A DNA stretch of 64,000 nucleotides from Chitinophagaceae bacterium LGM1. Lineage in GTDB: Bacteria > Bacteroidota > Bacteroidia > Chitinophagales > Chitinophagaceae. The notes beneath the pieces are model-generated. The model made no database searches and had not been told where the DNA came from. It was given only the letters and a program-made list of their open reading frames with translations. The translations under genes and the position numbers were made by a program. This document shows positions 23,829 to 32,798 of this stretch, piece by piece. Positions within the stretch are counted from its first letter, which is position 1, and every line of letters begins with the position of its first letter. The stretch spans positions 1 through 64,000 of the forward strand of contig CP075895.1 of NCBI GenBank assembly GCA_018604165.1, in the 5' to 3' direction.

Positions 23829-25112
23829 ATGACTTTAGACAGAAAGACACCACCTGCCATACACGATGCTGTAGCGTTTGATTATGTGTTACCTGCCATC
23901 AATGAGCAGAAGCTGAGCAACGGCATACCATTCTATTGGCTGCAAGCTGGTGTGCAGGATGTGGTAGAGATAAGCTGGGTGTTCCCTGCGGGGGTATGGT
24001 ATGAAGAGAAGCAGGCCACATCGCAAGCGGTAGCAGGGCTGTTGAAAAACGGCACGAGCAAACGCACAGCGCACGAGATAAATGAGGCATTAGAGTTTTA
24101 CGGTGCCAGCCTGAAAGTATTGCCGGGCAACGACCATGGCAGCGTATCACTACACACGCTCACCAAGCACCTGCCGCACTTATTACCTATTGTGCATGAG
24201 GTGCTGACAGATGCCATCTTTCCGCAAACGGAACTGGATATATACAAACAAAACAGCTTGCAACGCCTGATGGTAAGCCTGCGCCAGTGCGACTTTGTAG
24301 CCAACCAGCGCATAGATGCAGCCCTCTTTGGCAACGAGCATCCGTACGGAAGATATACTAAGAAAGAAACCATCGAAAACCTGACGCGTGAAGACTTGCT
24401 GGCTTTTTACAAAAAGCATTTCGACTTGGGTGGTGTACGCATCTTTATGGCAGGCAAGTTTGGAGATGACACACTGAAACATATTGATAATGTATTTGGC
24501 AAAGCAGCTGTAACGGTTACTAATCACGATGCCAAGACATTTGATATTGTACAATCTACCGAAAGGAAACAACACATCATCAACGATACGGATGGTGTGC
24601 AGGGTGCTATACGGATAGGGCGGCTGTTCCTCAACCGACACCACGAAGACTTTGCCCCCATGGTGGTGCTTAATACTTTATTCGGTGGTTACTTCGGCTC
24701 TCGGCTGATGAGTAATATACGTGAAGAGAAAGGCTATACATACGGCATCTATAGCGGCTTGTCGCCCTACGCGCATGGTGGCGAAATGACGATACAAACA
24801 GAGGTAGGCAGAGATGTGGTAGAACCAGCCATCAAAGAGATATATCATGAGATGGAAATACTGCGCAACGAATTGGCTGACGATGAAGAACTGCTGCTGG
24901 TTAAGAATTATTTACTTGGCAATCTGCTCGGCGACCTTGATGGGCCATTCTCTATACTGCAACGCTGGCGTACACTGATACTGAACGGTATGACGATAGA
25001 ACACTTCAACCGCAACATACGCATCTACAAAACCATTACTGCAAGTGATTTGCAGGTACTGGCGCAGAAGTATTTAGACGCTAAGGATTTTCATGAAGTA
25101 GTAGTAATATAA
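23829..25112 (+). CDS. M16 peptidase-family protein without zinc site
   Basis: A 427-residue insulinase-family (M16) protein with both half domains: the N-terminal half (KLSNGIPFYWLQAGVQDVV) and the C-terminal one (LFGGYFGSRLMSNIREEKGYTYGIY). The inverted zinc motif HxxEH expected near residue 65-70 is replaced by SQAVAGLL, so the protein should be inactive. Such proteins normally pair with an active M16 subunit, as in the PqqL/mitochondrial-processing-peptidase style, but no partner is next to it. I start at ATG 23829 rather than TTG 23823. Confidence 0.85.
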   Translation: MTLDRKTPPAIHDAVAFDYVLPAINEQKLSNGIPFYWLQAGVQDVVEISWVFPAGVWYEEKQATSQAVAGLLKNGTSKRTAHEINEALEFYGASLKVLPGNDHGSVSLHTLTKHLPHLLPIVHEVLTDAIFPQTELDIYKQNSLQRLMVSLRQCDFVANQRIDAALFGNEHPYGRYTKKETIENLTREDLLAFYKKHFDLGGVRIFMAGKFGDDTLKHIDNVFGKAAVTVTNHDAKTFDIVQSTERKQHIINDTDGVQGAIRIGRLFLNRHHEDFAPMVVLNTLFGGYFGSRLMSNIREEKGYTYGIYSGLSPYAHGGEMTIQTEVGRDVVEPAIKEIYHEMEILRNELADDEELLLVKNYLLGNLLGDLDGPFSILQRWRTLILNGMTIEHFNRNIRIYKTITASDLQVLAQKYLDAKDFHEVVVI

Positions 25113-25119
25113 TATTGTT

Positions 25120-25144
25120 AAAGGCTGCTACTGCAGCCTTTTTT
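25120..25144 (+). terminator. Terminator after the M16 gene
   Basis: A 9-bp stem (25120-25128 with 25133-25141) with a TACT loop and a T run. Confidence 0.9.
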
Positions 25145-25245
25145 GTTAGCTACACGACAGTTTATGTATCACCATTCAGTGAACTTTGCAGTAGTTTAAC
25201 TGTTTAATAAAACCGTTATGGTATGCATATCGTTAATAAACAGGA

Positions 25246-25782
25246 ATGAAACATAATTGTATGCGATATTTGAACCTGGTACTGACTGTTTGTACACTGC
25301 TGATTGCAAGCTGTACCAACGCGCAAAAAAATAATGCTATGAGCGAAGAACATAAAAACAATCCGCACTACTCCCGCACTGCTACTAATAAGCTAAACGT
25401 GAGCAATGCCGAATGGAAAAAGATATTATCCAAAGAAGTGTATGCCATAGGCAGAGAAGCCGAAACGGAATGGGCTTTCACAGGCAAGTACTGGAATACG
25501 GATGAAAAAGGTACATATTACTGTGCTGTCTGTGGCAACCCGTTATTTCGTTCGGGGGCAAAGTTTGCAAGCAGTTGTGGATGGCCAAGTTTTTATGAGT
25601 CGTTGGGGGATAAGAGTGTAACGTATAAGGAAGACAATACACACGGTATGGTACGCACAGAGGTCAACTGCTGGCGTTGTGATTCTCATTTGGGGCATAT
25701 ATTTGATGATGGTCCTGCACCAACCTACAAGCGTTTTTGTATGAACTCGGCTGTACTTGAGTTTGAGCCGGATGGGAAGTAG
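25246..25782 (+). CDS. msrB: Peptide methionine-R-sulfoxide reductase, lipoprotein form
   Basis: A 178-residue MsrB that reduces methionine-R-sulfoxide in proteins. The N-terminus is a lipoprotein signal (LVLTVCTLLIASCTN), so it works in the periplasm or at a membrane. The MsrB domain (about 55-175) has the zinc pairs CAVC and CWRC, the SCGWPSFYE block and the catalytic Cys in RFCMNSAVLEF. An alternative start at the second ATG (25261) would shorten the signal by 5 residues and is equally possible. Confidence 0.93.
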   Translation: MKHNCMRYLNLVLTVCTLLIASCTNAQKNNAMSEEHKNNPHYSRTATNKLNVSNAEWKKILSKEVYAIGREAETEWAFTGKYWNTDEKGTYYCAVCGNPLFRSGAKFASSCGWPSFYESLGDKSVTYKEDNTHGMVRTEVNCWRCDSHLGHIFDDGPAPTYKRFCMNSAVLEFEPDGK

Positions 25783-25801
25783 TAGAAAGTCGTTAGCTTT
25801 T

Positions 25802-25833
25802 TTAACCGCTAAGGCGCAAAGACGCTAAGTTTA
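25802..25833 (+). repeat. Left inverted repeat of the GxxExxY unit
   Basis: A 32-base sequence that pairs, imperfectly, with 26321-26352. Its core has the form CGCTAAGGCGCAAAGACGC. It is one of four related copies in the window (also 25887-25912, 26321-26352 and 50839-50867). Confidence 0.85.
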
Positions 25834-25886
25834 TTTTTTTAACTGATAAGAAAAGAGGTGCGAAGAATTACACGTATCAATAATTC

Positions 25887-25912
25887 TTGCGACTTAGTGC
25901 CTCTACGGTTAA
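25887..25912 (-). repeat. Internal degenerate copy of the same repeat
   Basis: A 26-base copy in the same orientation as the right repeat (inverted relative to the left one). With 25855-25880 it can form a long interrupted stem just upstream of the GxxExxY start codon. Confidence 0.7.
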
Positions 25913-25921
25913 TTTTATATC

Positions 25922-26323
25922 ATGGCGTATGGTATTCATAATAGAGAACAACTAAATAAACTTAGCACACAGATACTGGATGCCTGTATTACTGTGCATA
26001 AAGAACTTGGACCAGGTTTACTTGAATCTGTTTATGAATATGCACTCTTAAAAGAATTTGAATTAAGAGGAATAAATGCCGTCAACAGAGTTGCGCTGGA
26101 ATTATTTTATAAAGGACACTCAACAGGCAAGTATTATGAAATAGATATGCTGGTTGAGAATGAAATTGTAATTGAGTTGAAAGCAGTAGAAGCTATGCAT
26201 CCGGTTTATGACGCACAAATCATATCTTATCTAAAACTTGCTAATAAACGGCTTGGTTTTCTTGTCAATTTTAATGTGCCTATGTTGAAAGACGGTTTTA
26301 AAAGGTTTGTAAATAATTTCTAA
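25922..26323 (+). CDS. GxxExxY family protein
   Basis: A 133-residue protein of the GxxExxY family, named for the motif seen here as GPGLLESVYEYAL (about 37-49). Further blocks are KEFELRGINAV, a YYEIDMLVENEIVIELKA strand pair with an E-x-K-like element as in PD-(D/E)XK nucleases, and NFNVPMLKDGFKRFV. The biochemical role is not established. The gene is enclosed by inverted repeats, and its stop codon is the first three bases of the right repeat, so gene and repeats look like one mobile unit. Confidence 0.9.
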   Translation: MAYGIHNREQLNKLSTQILDACITVHKELGPGLLESVYEYALLKEFELRGINAVNRVALELFYKGHSTGKYYEIDMLVENEIVIELKAVEAMHPVYDAQIISYLKLANKRLGFLVNFNVPMLKDGFKRFVNNF

Positions 26324-26352
26324 ACTTTGCGTCTTAGCGCCTTAGCGGTTAA
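26321..26352 (-). repeat. Right inverted repeat of the GxxExxY unit
   Basis: The reverse-complement partner of 25802-25833. It begins at the stop codon of the GxxExxY gene and ends 19 bases before nth. Confidence 0.85.
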
Positions 26353-26371
26353 ATAATATTGCTCCAATACA

Positions 26372-27034
26372 ATGACCAAGAAAGAACGGTATGCTTTTAT
26401 TATAGACTGGTTTCAGCAGAATATGCCGGAGGCGGAAACGGAATTGCATTATGAAAATCCGTATCAGCTTTTGGTAGCCGTGATACTCTCCGCACAGTGT
26501 ACCGATAAGCGGGTGAATATTGTAACGCCTGCATTATTTAAAGCATTCCCCACCCCCGAAACGCTGGCACAGGCGAGCTTTGAAGACATAGAGCCTTTTA
26601 TACGCAGCGTAACGTTTGCCAATAACAAAACCAAACACCTGATGGGCATGGCAAAGATGCTGGTAGAAAACTACAACGGCGAAGTACCCGATACGGTACA
26701 GGAATTGGTGAAGCTGCCAGGGGTGGGCAGAAAAACTGCCAACGTCATTACATCCGTCATTTATGAGCAACCCAATATGGCAGTAGATACACATGTGTTT
26801 CGTGTATCGGCAAGGATAGGGCTAACGACCAATGCCAAAAATGTATTGCAAAGCGAAAAACAATTGGTAGCTAACATACCACAAGAACTGATACACAAAG
26901 CACATCACTGGCTGATACTGCATGGACGCTACACTTGCATTGCCCGCAGACCAAAATGCGAACGCTGCGGGTTGACGGCTATCTGCAAATACTATAAAAG
27001 CGATATGCAGCACATCATTGCTAAAAAAGATTAG
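26372..27034 (+). CDS. nth: Endonuclease III
   Basis: A 220-residue DNA glycosylase/AP lyase that removes oxidised pyrimidines in base excision repair. It has the helix-hairpin-helix LPGVGRKTAN with the catalytic Lys (near 121), the Asp of AVDTHVFRV (near 139) and the four-cysteine 4Fe-4S cluster at the C-terminus (CIARRPKCERCGLTAIC). The length fits the family. It ends convergently, overlapping the next gene by 4 bases. Confidence 0.96.
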   Translation: MTKKERYAFIIDWFQQNMPEAETELHYENPYQLLVAVILSAQCTDKRVNIVTPALFKAFPTPETLAQASFEDIEPFIRSVTFANNKTKHLMGMAKMLVENYNGEVPDTVQELVKLPGVGRKTANVITSVIYEQPNMAVDTHVFRVSARIGLTTNAKNVLQSEKQLVANIPQELIHKAHHWLILHGRYTCIARRPKCERCGLTAICKYYKSDMQHIIAKKD

Positions 27035-27618
27035 TGCGCGTTAGGTGCAAGGGGTGCTAATATTTCTTTCCATGTGGGTGTAAAGGTCTTGTTGTAATCT
27101 TCGAACTTGGTTGTTTTGTAGGTGTCTTCACCCAAGTATTTCAATATACCCTCTATCTGCGGCACAGCTATATAGCCGGGTATGGGCGACGGGCTTTGAA
27201 AATTCTCCATCATCACAATACTTGTAGGGTAAGACATTTGCCCGTTCATTAATTGTACTGCCAGCGCGTTGGCTTTATACTCAGGCATGAACCCCCATTT
27301 TTTGCCGCCGAATGAAATACTGTCCAAACGCTCTGCATCAAACTTGATGGCGTAGTACTTGGTGTTCATGTATTTGATAACCTCCGGGTGAGAGAATGTT
27401 TTTTTGTCTAACACTTTGCACCATCCGCACCAGTCTGTATAAACATCTATCCATACTTTGCGGGGTTCTTTCTGCATGCGTTTTTCGGCCTCATCAAAGC
27501 TTATCCATTCTATCTCGTTTTTAGCGGCAGGCGTGGTAGCTTTTTTATTTTTATCGGTTGCATTTGCCACTGTGCCAGCCATCACCAAAGCGATAAATAA
27601 TAACAATACACGTTTCAT
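27031..27618 (-). CDS. Secreted thioredoxin-fold protein
   Basis: A 195-residue exported protein. I start it at ATG 27618, which gives a good signal peptide (RVLLLFIALVMAGTVANA); the frame runs further upstream but would overlap the ubiX start. The thioredoxin domain (about 45-150) has the active site DWCGWCKVLD and the cis-Pro region MSYPTSIVMM. The family DUF255/thioredoxin_7 resembles periplasmic disulfide or thiol proteins of Bacteroidota. It is convergent with nth. Confidence 0.87.
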   Translation of the reverse strand: MKRVLLLFIALVMAGTVANATDKNKKATTPAAKNEIEWISFDEAEKRMQKEPRKVWIDVYTDWCGWCKVLDKKTFSHPEVIKYMNTKYYAIKFDAERLDSISFGGKKWGFMPEYKANALAVQLMNGQMSYPTSIVMMENFQSPSPIPGYIAVPQIEGILKYLGEDTYKTTKFEDYNKTFTPTWKEILAPLAPNAH

Positions 27619-27660
27619 TACATGGTATTTTAAGAAAGCTAATTTACGACTATTTCTAGG

Positions 27661-27668
27661 TAGCTTTG
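27661..27668 (+). promoter_or_regulatory. TAnnTTTG -7 box for ubiX
   Basis: TAGCTTTG lies 36 bases before the ubiX ATG. The -33 box is not clear. Confidence 0.4.
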
Positions 27669-27704
27669 TTAATATCTTGTGATAGTTATATATAAAGGCT
27701 TTAT

Positions 27705-28259
27705 ATGAAAATAGCAGTGGCGGTAACGGGTGCAAGCGGTTCGGTTTATACAAAGGTTTTGCTGGATAGCTTGGTGAACTTGCAACAGCAAGTTAAAGAA
27801 ATAGGTATTGTATGGAGCGATAACGCACGTACTGTATGGCAGCACGAGTTGGGTAACGAGGATTATACAAACTATCCATTTAAAGTGTGGGATAAGAACG
27901 ATTTTATGGCGCCATTTGCGTCAGGCAGTGCTGGTTACGATGCGCTCATCATATGCCCGTGCAGTATGGGTACAGCAGGGCGCATAGCCACCGGCATCAG
28001 CAACGACTTAATAACACGTGCAGCCGATGTAATGCTGAAAGAACGCCGTAAGCTGATATGCGTAGTGCGCGAAACACCCTACAACCTGGTACACCTGCGC
28101 AATATGACGACTATTACAGAAGCCGGGGGCATCATCTGCCCTGCCACACCATCGTTTTACAGCAACCCAGCAACTATTGAAGAAGCAGCCTATACAGTAA
28201 TACACCGTGTATTGCAATTAGCGGGTATCAATGCAGATGGCTATCGTTGGGGCAGTTAG
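27705..28259 (+). CDS. ubiX: Flavin prenyltransferase UbiX
   Basis: A 184-residue enzyme that prenylates FMN with dimethylallyl phosphate to make the cofactor of UbiD decarboxylases. It has the N-terminal Rossmann-like VAVTGASGSVYTKVLL, the CPCSMGTAGRIATGISNDLI block and the C-terminal signature RRKLICVVRETPYNLVHLRN. The usual length is near 190. No ubiD gene is in the window. Confidence 0.95.
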   Translation: MKIAVAVTGASGSVYTKVLLDSLVNLQQQVKEIGIVWSDNARTVWQHELGNEDYTNYPFKVWDKNDFMAPFASGSAGYDALIICPCSMGTAGRIATGISNDLITRAADVMLKERRKLICVVRETPYNLVHLRNMTTITEAGGIICPATPSFYSNPATIEEAAYTVIHRVLQLAGINADGYRWGS

Positions 28260-28306
28260 TTGATTTGTTGAATAGTTGATTAGTTTTAATAAGAATTTCT
28301 TGGTGC

Positions 28307-29077
28307 ATGGAATACGCTCAATCATTAGAAAGGCTGCGAACCATTATGGACGAACTGCGGGCAAACTGCCCATGGGATAAGAAGCAGACGATACAAAGCC
28401 TGCGCCCGCAAACCATAGAGGAAACCTATGAGTTGGCAGACGCGATTGACAGCGAAGACTGGCAAGGACTGAAAGAAGAACTGGGCGATTTGCTGCTGCA
28501 TATCGTATTCTACAGCAAGATAGGTGCAGAGCAAAAAGAATTTACACTCGATGATGTGATTGAAGGCGTGTGCAATAAATTAGTGAGCCGCCATCCGCAT
28601 ATATATAGCAGTACAGTGGTGAACGATGAGGAAGAAGTAAAACAAAACTGGGAAAAGCTGAAACTGAAAGAAGGGAAGAAATCGATACTCAGCGGGCTAC
28701 CACAATCTATACCGGCCATGATGAAGGCCCTGCAACTGCAAAACAAAACCAAGCAGGTAGGCTTTGAGTGGGACACGATAGAACAGGTAAAAGAAAAAGT
28801 GGATGAAGAAATAGGCGAACTGTATGAAGCTGTAGCAGAGGGTGTGCAGGAAAAAGTAGAAGAAGAACTGGGCGATGTATTGTTTGCCCTGATAAACTAC
28901 GCACGCTTTGCTAAAGTGGACCCTGAGATGGCGCTGGAGAAAACAAACAAAAAATTCATACGCCGTTTTCAGCAGATAGAAAGCATGGCGGCTGCCGATG
29001 GCAAAGTGCTGCACGATATGACACTGGCAGAAATGGATGCATTGTGGAACAAAGTAAAACTACAGGAAAGACAATAA
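28307..29077 (+). CDS. mazG: Nucleoside triphosphate pyrophosphohydrolase MazG
   Basis: A 256-residue enzyme that hydrolyses (d)NTPs to the monophosphate and pyrophosphate. It has two MazG domains: the first holds ETYELADAI and ELGDLLLHIVFY (EEXX...EXXD metal-binding pattern); the second holds DEEIGELYEAV and EELGDVLFALINY. Its stop is one base before the GTG of the histidine kinase gene, so the two are tightly coupled. Confidence 0.95.
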   Translation: MEYAQSLERLRTIMDELRANCPWDKKQTIQSLRPQTIEETYELADAIDSEDWQGLKEELGDLLLHIVFYSKIGAEQKEFTLDDVIEGVCNKLVSRHPHIYSSTVVNDEEEVKQNWEKLKLKEGKKSILSGLPQSIPAMMKALQLQNKTKQVGFEWDTIEQVKEKVDEEIGELYEAVAEGVQEKVEEELGDVLFALINYARFAKVDPEMALEKTNKKFIRRFQQIESMAAADGKVLHDMTLAEMDALWNKVKLQERQ

Positions 29078-29078
29078 G

Positions 29079-32000
29079 GTGTTCAAACGGTATCCATACT
29101 GGGGATGGCTGATAGCGGGCATAGCACTATGGTGTATGGCGGGCATACGCTATTACAACCATAGCCAGCGCATAACACCTGCGGGTATGGCGGCTACCGT
29201 GCAGGAAGATGTACGCATGAAGCAGGAACTCTTTCGCCTGCTGCTGGAAGAAAAAGACCTGACTGACAGGATATTTACCGAAACACTGACGGACGATGAT
29301 GTAGAGAAGTTGGGCATACAACCCTACTATCTGTACGCTTACAAAAACAATACGCTCTGCTTTTGGAATACGAATAAGATACTGGCAGATTGCATTGGTA
29401 AAAATGGTAATGAAAAAGAAAGATTACTCTTTAACGAGAAAGGTGTATTCATTATTAAATGCCACAAGATAGCAGGCACAGACAGGCATATCGTTGCCTT
29501 GTTTCCTGTGATGTACCAATACCCTTTTGAAAATAAATACCTTACCAACGAATTTGCGGCAGGCAGCTACATACCTGCTAATACACGCATACACAGCACG
29601 GCCGTAAAGGGGGGCTATGCCATTAAAAGCACAACGGACGGGGGTGTACTGTTTTACCTGAAGTTCAACCCCAATAGCTTGCCACAATGGATACCAGATT
29701 GGGTGATGCTGCTATTGCTGTCTGGCGCATTGATTGCCAGCATTGCGTGGCTGCAGTTAGTAAGTATCAATATATCGCGCAAGCGGTCGAACATACTGGG
29801 GCTTGCTATTACGGTAATAGTGATTGCTGTTTGCAGGTTGCTTACATATAAGTTTGGTATGCCATTCAACCTCGGCAACCTGCCCATCTTTTCGCCACTG
29901 ATATATGCCACCAGCGATATACACCCATCATTGGGCGACTTGTTGCTGAACTCGCTTTGCATATTGTGGATTGTAGCCTATATAGTGGGCAATGTTTCTA
30001 CAGCTGATATAAGCTTTTCAAAGTTCAATAAGTTCATTCGCTACACACTCACATTCTTAATTTGTTTGTTGATAATCATTGCAGCATTTACGTTTATCAA
30101 TCTTATCAACAGCTTGGTAGTTGACTCTGCCATATCTTTTGATGTGAGTAGTTTTTACAGCATCAATAAGTTTACCATCTACGGGCTTATTACCATTGGC
30201 GTTATCACCATCGGTAGTTGTTTGCTAATATATTTTCTGAACCTGTTGCTGAAAAAACTAACAAGCAACCAATGGATAAAATACTTGCTGATTGGTGCGA
30301 CTGGTATATTGGTGATTGTTATTAGCGATGTGAGCCGCACAGGCAATCTTTCATATCTATTATTGGGATGGCTGTTGTTATTTATAGTATTACTTGATAT
30401 AAAAAAGCTGACATACAGTAATGATGTGCTGGCACCACACATGATATTCTGGGCATTTTTTGTCTGCTTATTTTGTACGGGGGTGCTACAGTACTTTAAC
30501 AACATCAAAGAAAAAGAAGCAAGGCTGCGATTTGCAGATGCAGTAGCACAACAAAGAGATTATCCACTTGAAGATTTTTTGTTCACCAGCCTGAAGCAGA
30601 CAATACAGAACGACCATACGCTGAAAGCCTTTATCCAAAAACCTGATAACGATACGCGCAAGCAACTGAATGAACGATTTGAGATGCTGTACTTCGGCTC
30701 TCAACTGAATAAATACCAAACAAGGGTATTGCTGTACGATGCTGTTGGTAACAGTCTATATAATAATGATACCCTTAGCTATAATGCTATTCGCAAACAG
30801 ATACGCCGTGCAGAGCCTACCAGCGATAGCGACTTGTATTACAAAGAGTATGCACAAGACGGGCACTATTATTTGGGCATGATACCTGTGCATCTGCAAG
30901 ACAGTGCTGTGGTGGGTTATTTGTTTCTTGACCTTGCTGTAAAAGAATCAACAGGTGAAACGGTGTACCCTGAACTATTGCAGCCACGTACCCTGAAAAC
31001 AAATCTTGATAATGCAAGTTATTCTTATGCCGTCTATGCCAATAAAAAGCTGCAAACACAAACCAACGATTATACATTCCCTGTTTTTCTGAACGAGCAG
31101 ATACAAGGCGACCATAAGTTTGTAACAAGAAATGAAAAAAGCGAGCTATGGTATCAGGCAGATAAAAACAAAGTAGTGGTAGTGGTGCAAAACCAAAAGC
31201 TGTGGTTAGAAAGTATCACATTATTCTCTTACCTCTTTGGCATACAGGTATTAGTGGCTATCCTGATAGTGTTGTATAAATCGTCCATCTCTTATTTTGC
31301 CAAACCCAAGCTGAATGGTAAAATCATCAACTTCACCCTACGCCGTCGCATACACTTATCCATGTTGAGCATTGTACTGATTTCGTTTCTCATCATCGGT
31401 ATCATCACCATTGTTTACTTCACTTTTCAGTACAAACAAAACACGCGCGAAAAACTGCTAAGTGTAATGCAGGTGGTGGAACGTTCCGTAAATCAATACC
31501 TGGAACAAGAAAACGCATTTTCAAAACCTGCACAATTCAATCAAGTGACGAATACGGCAGCGTTTAAATACTTCATCACCAACCTTGCCAACGCGCAGAA
31601 AACAGACATCAATATCTTCAACGCCAGTGGTATATTGAATGTAACATCGCAAGACAATATTTACGACCGCGCCTTGCTGGCACGCATTATGCGGCAAGAT
31701 GCTTATCATCAGTTGTGGGTGAATAAAAAATCGCTACTTACACAAGACGAGAATATCGGCAAGCTATCGCACCTATCCAGCTATGTACCCGTGCGAGATG
31801 AGGCAGGTGTGGTGATGGGTTATATCAACATACCTTACTTCGCTTCACAAAAAGAACTGAACTATCAGATATCAAATATTTTAGTTGCACTCATTAATCT
31901 ATACGCGTTTGTATTTCTGCTGTCGGGTATACTGACGGTGTTCATTACACGCTGGATAACAAGGAGCTTCAACATCGTTATCAGCCAGTTTGAGAAACTG

Positions 32001-32798
32001 AACCTGAGTAAAAATGAATTGATAGAATGGCCGTATGAAGATGAGATAGGGCTACTGGTAGATGAGTATAACAAGATGGTGAAGAAAGTAGAAGCCAATG
32101 CCATGATGATGGCGCGCAACGAGCGTGAAAGTGCATGGCGCGAAATGGCGAAGCAGGTGGCACATGAAATAAAGAACCCACTTACACCCATGAAGCTAAA
32201 CATACAGTATCTGCAACAGGCATTGCGCAATGATTATGATAATGTACGTGAGCTAACGGTAAAAGTATCAGAGTCATTGATAGAGCAGATAGACAATCTG
32301 TCGTACATAGCCAGCGAGTTTTCCAACTTTGCAAAGATGCCCGAGGCAGTGCCAGAAAATATAGAAGTAAACGAACTGACAGAACGTGTGGCAGAGCTAT
32401 ACTTGAACGAAAGCGAAGTGAAGGTTGAGATAGTAAAGTCGGTAACACCGCTATACATAAATGCAGACCGCAGCCAGTTGCTGCGGGTGTTTACCAACTT
32501 GTTGCAAAACGCTGTACAGTCTATACCACAAGGCAGGGATGGATTCGTGAACATCAGCATCAAAGCTGACAAGGATGATGTAGTTATAGCATTTGCAGAT
32601 AATGGTACAGGCATTAGCAGCGATATTGTAGACAAAATATTTCAGCCTTACTTTACTACCAAAACATCCGGCACCGGTCTTGGCCTTGCCATGACGAGAA
32701 AGATTATTGAATTCTGGAAAGGTAAAATATGGTTTGATACTATTGATGATAAGGGTACTACTTTCTATGTGCGTATGCCAATGACTAATGAAGATTAA
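29079..32798 (+). CDS. Large membrane sensor histidine kinase (NtrY-like)
   Basis: A 1239-residue kinase starting at GTG 29079. It has an N-terminal membrane helix (about 5-22), an outer segment to about 200, a block of six or seven membrane helices (about 208-470), a second periplasmic domain (about 490-720), two more helices bounding a third outer domain (about 765-970), then a HAMP-like linker. The HisKA domain has the phospho-acceptor VAHEIKNPLTP (His near 1029), and the ATPase domain has NLLQNAVQSIP, FADNGTGIS and TSGTGLGLAM. The layout is like NtrY-type kinases but longer. No response regulator gene is adjacent. It ends flush against murB (convergent). Confidence 0.9.
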   Translation: MFKRYPYWGWLIAGIALWCMAGIRYYNHSQRITPAGMAATVQEDVRMKQELFRLLLEEKDLTDRIFTETLTDDDVEKLGIQPYYLYAYKNNTLCFWNTNKILADCIGKNGNEKERLLFNEKGVFIIKCHKIAGTDRHIVALFPVMYQYPFENKYLTNEFAAGSYIPANTRIHSTAVKGGYAIKSTTDGGVLFYLKFNPNSLPQWIPDWVMLLLLSGALIASIAWLQLVSINISRKRSNILGLAITVIVIAVCRLLTYKFGMPFNLGNLPIFSPLIYATSDIHPSLGDLLLNSLCILWIVAYIVGNVSTADISFSKFNKFIRYTLTFLICLLIIIAAFTFINLINSLVVDSAISFDVSSFYSINKFTIYGLITIGVITIGSCLLIYFLNLLLKKLTSNQWIKYLLIGATGILVIVISDVSRTGNLSYLLLGWLLLFIVLLDIKKLTYSNDVLAPHMIFWAFFVCLFCTGVLQYFNNIKEKEARLRFADAVAQQRDYPLEDFLFTSLKQTIQNDHTLKAFIQKPDNDTRKQLNERFEMLYFGSQLNKYQTRVLLYDAVGNSLYNNDTLSYNAIRKQIRRAEPTSDSDLYYKEYAQDGHYYLGMIPVHLQDSAVVGYLFLDLAVKESTGETVYPELLQPRTLKTNLDNASYSYAVYANKKLQTQTNDYTFPVFLNEQIQGDHKFVTRNEKSELWYQADKNKVVVVVQNQKLWLESITLFSYLFGIQVLVAILIVLYKSSISYFAKPKLNGKIINFTLRRRIHLSMLSIVLISFLIIGIITIVYFTFQYKQNTREKLLSVMQVVERSVNQYLEQENAFSKPAQFNQVTNTAAFKYFITNLANAQKTDINIFNASGILNVTSQDNIYDRALLARIMRQDAYHQLWVNKKSLLTQDENIGKLSHLSSYVPVRDEAGVVMGYINIPYFASQKELNYQISNILVALINLYAFVFLLSGILTVFITRWITRSFNIVISQFEKLNLSKNELIEWPYEDEIGLLVDEYNKMVKKVEANAMMMARNERESAWREMAKQVAHEIKNPLTPMKLNIQYLQQALRNDYDNVRELTVKVSESLIEQIDNLSYIASEFSNFAKMPEAVPENIEVNELTERVAELYLNESEVKVEIVKSVTPLYINADRSQLLRVFTNLLQNAVQSIPQGRDGFVNISIKADKDDVVIAFADNGTGISSDIVDKIFQPYFTTKTSGTGLGLAMTRKIIEFWKGKIWFDTIDDKGTTFYVRMPMTNED

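Noticed and set aside
27619-27753. 45-codon N-terminal extension of the thioredoxin-fold protein
   Set aside because: It would bury the signal peptide and overlap the ubiX start and promoter region on the other strand.
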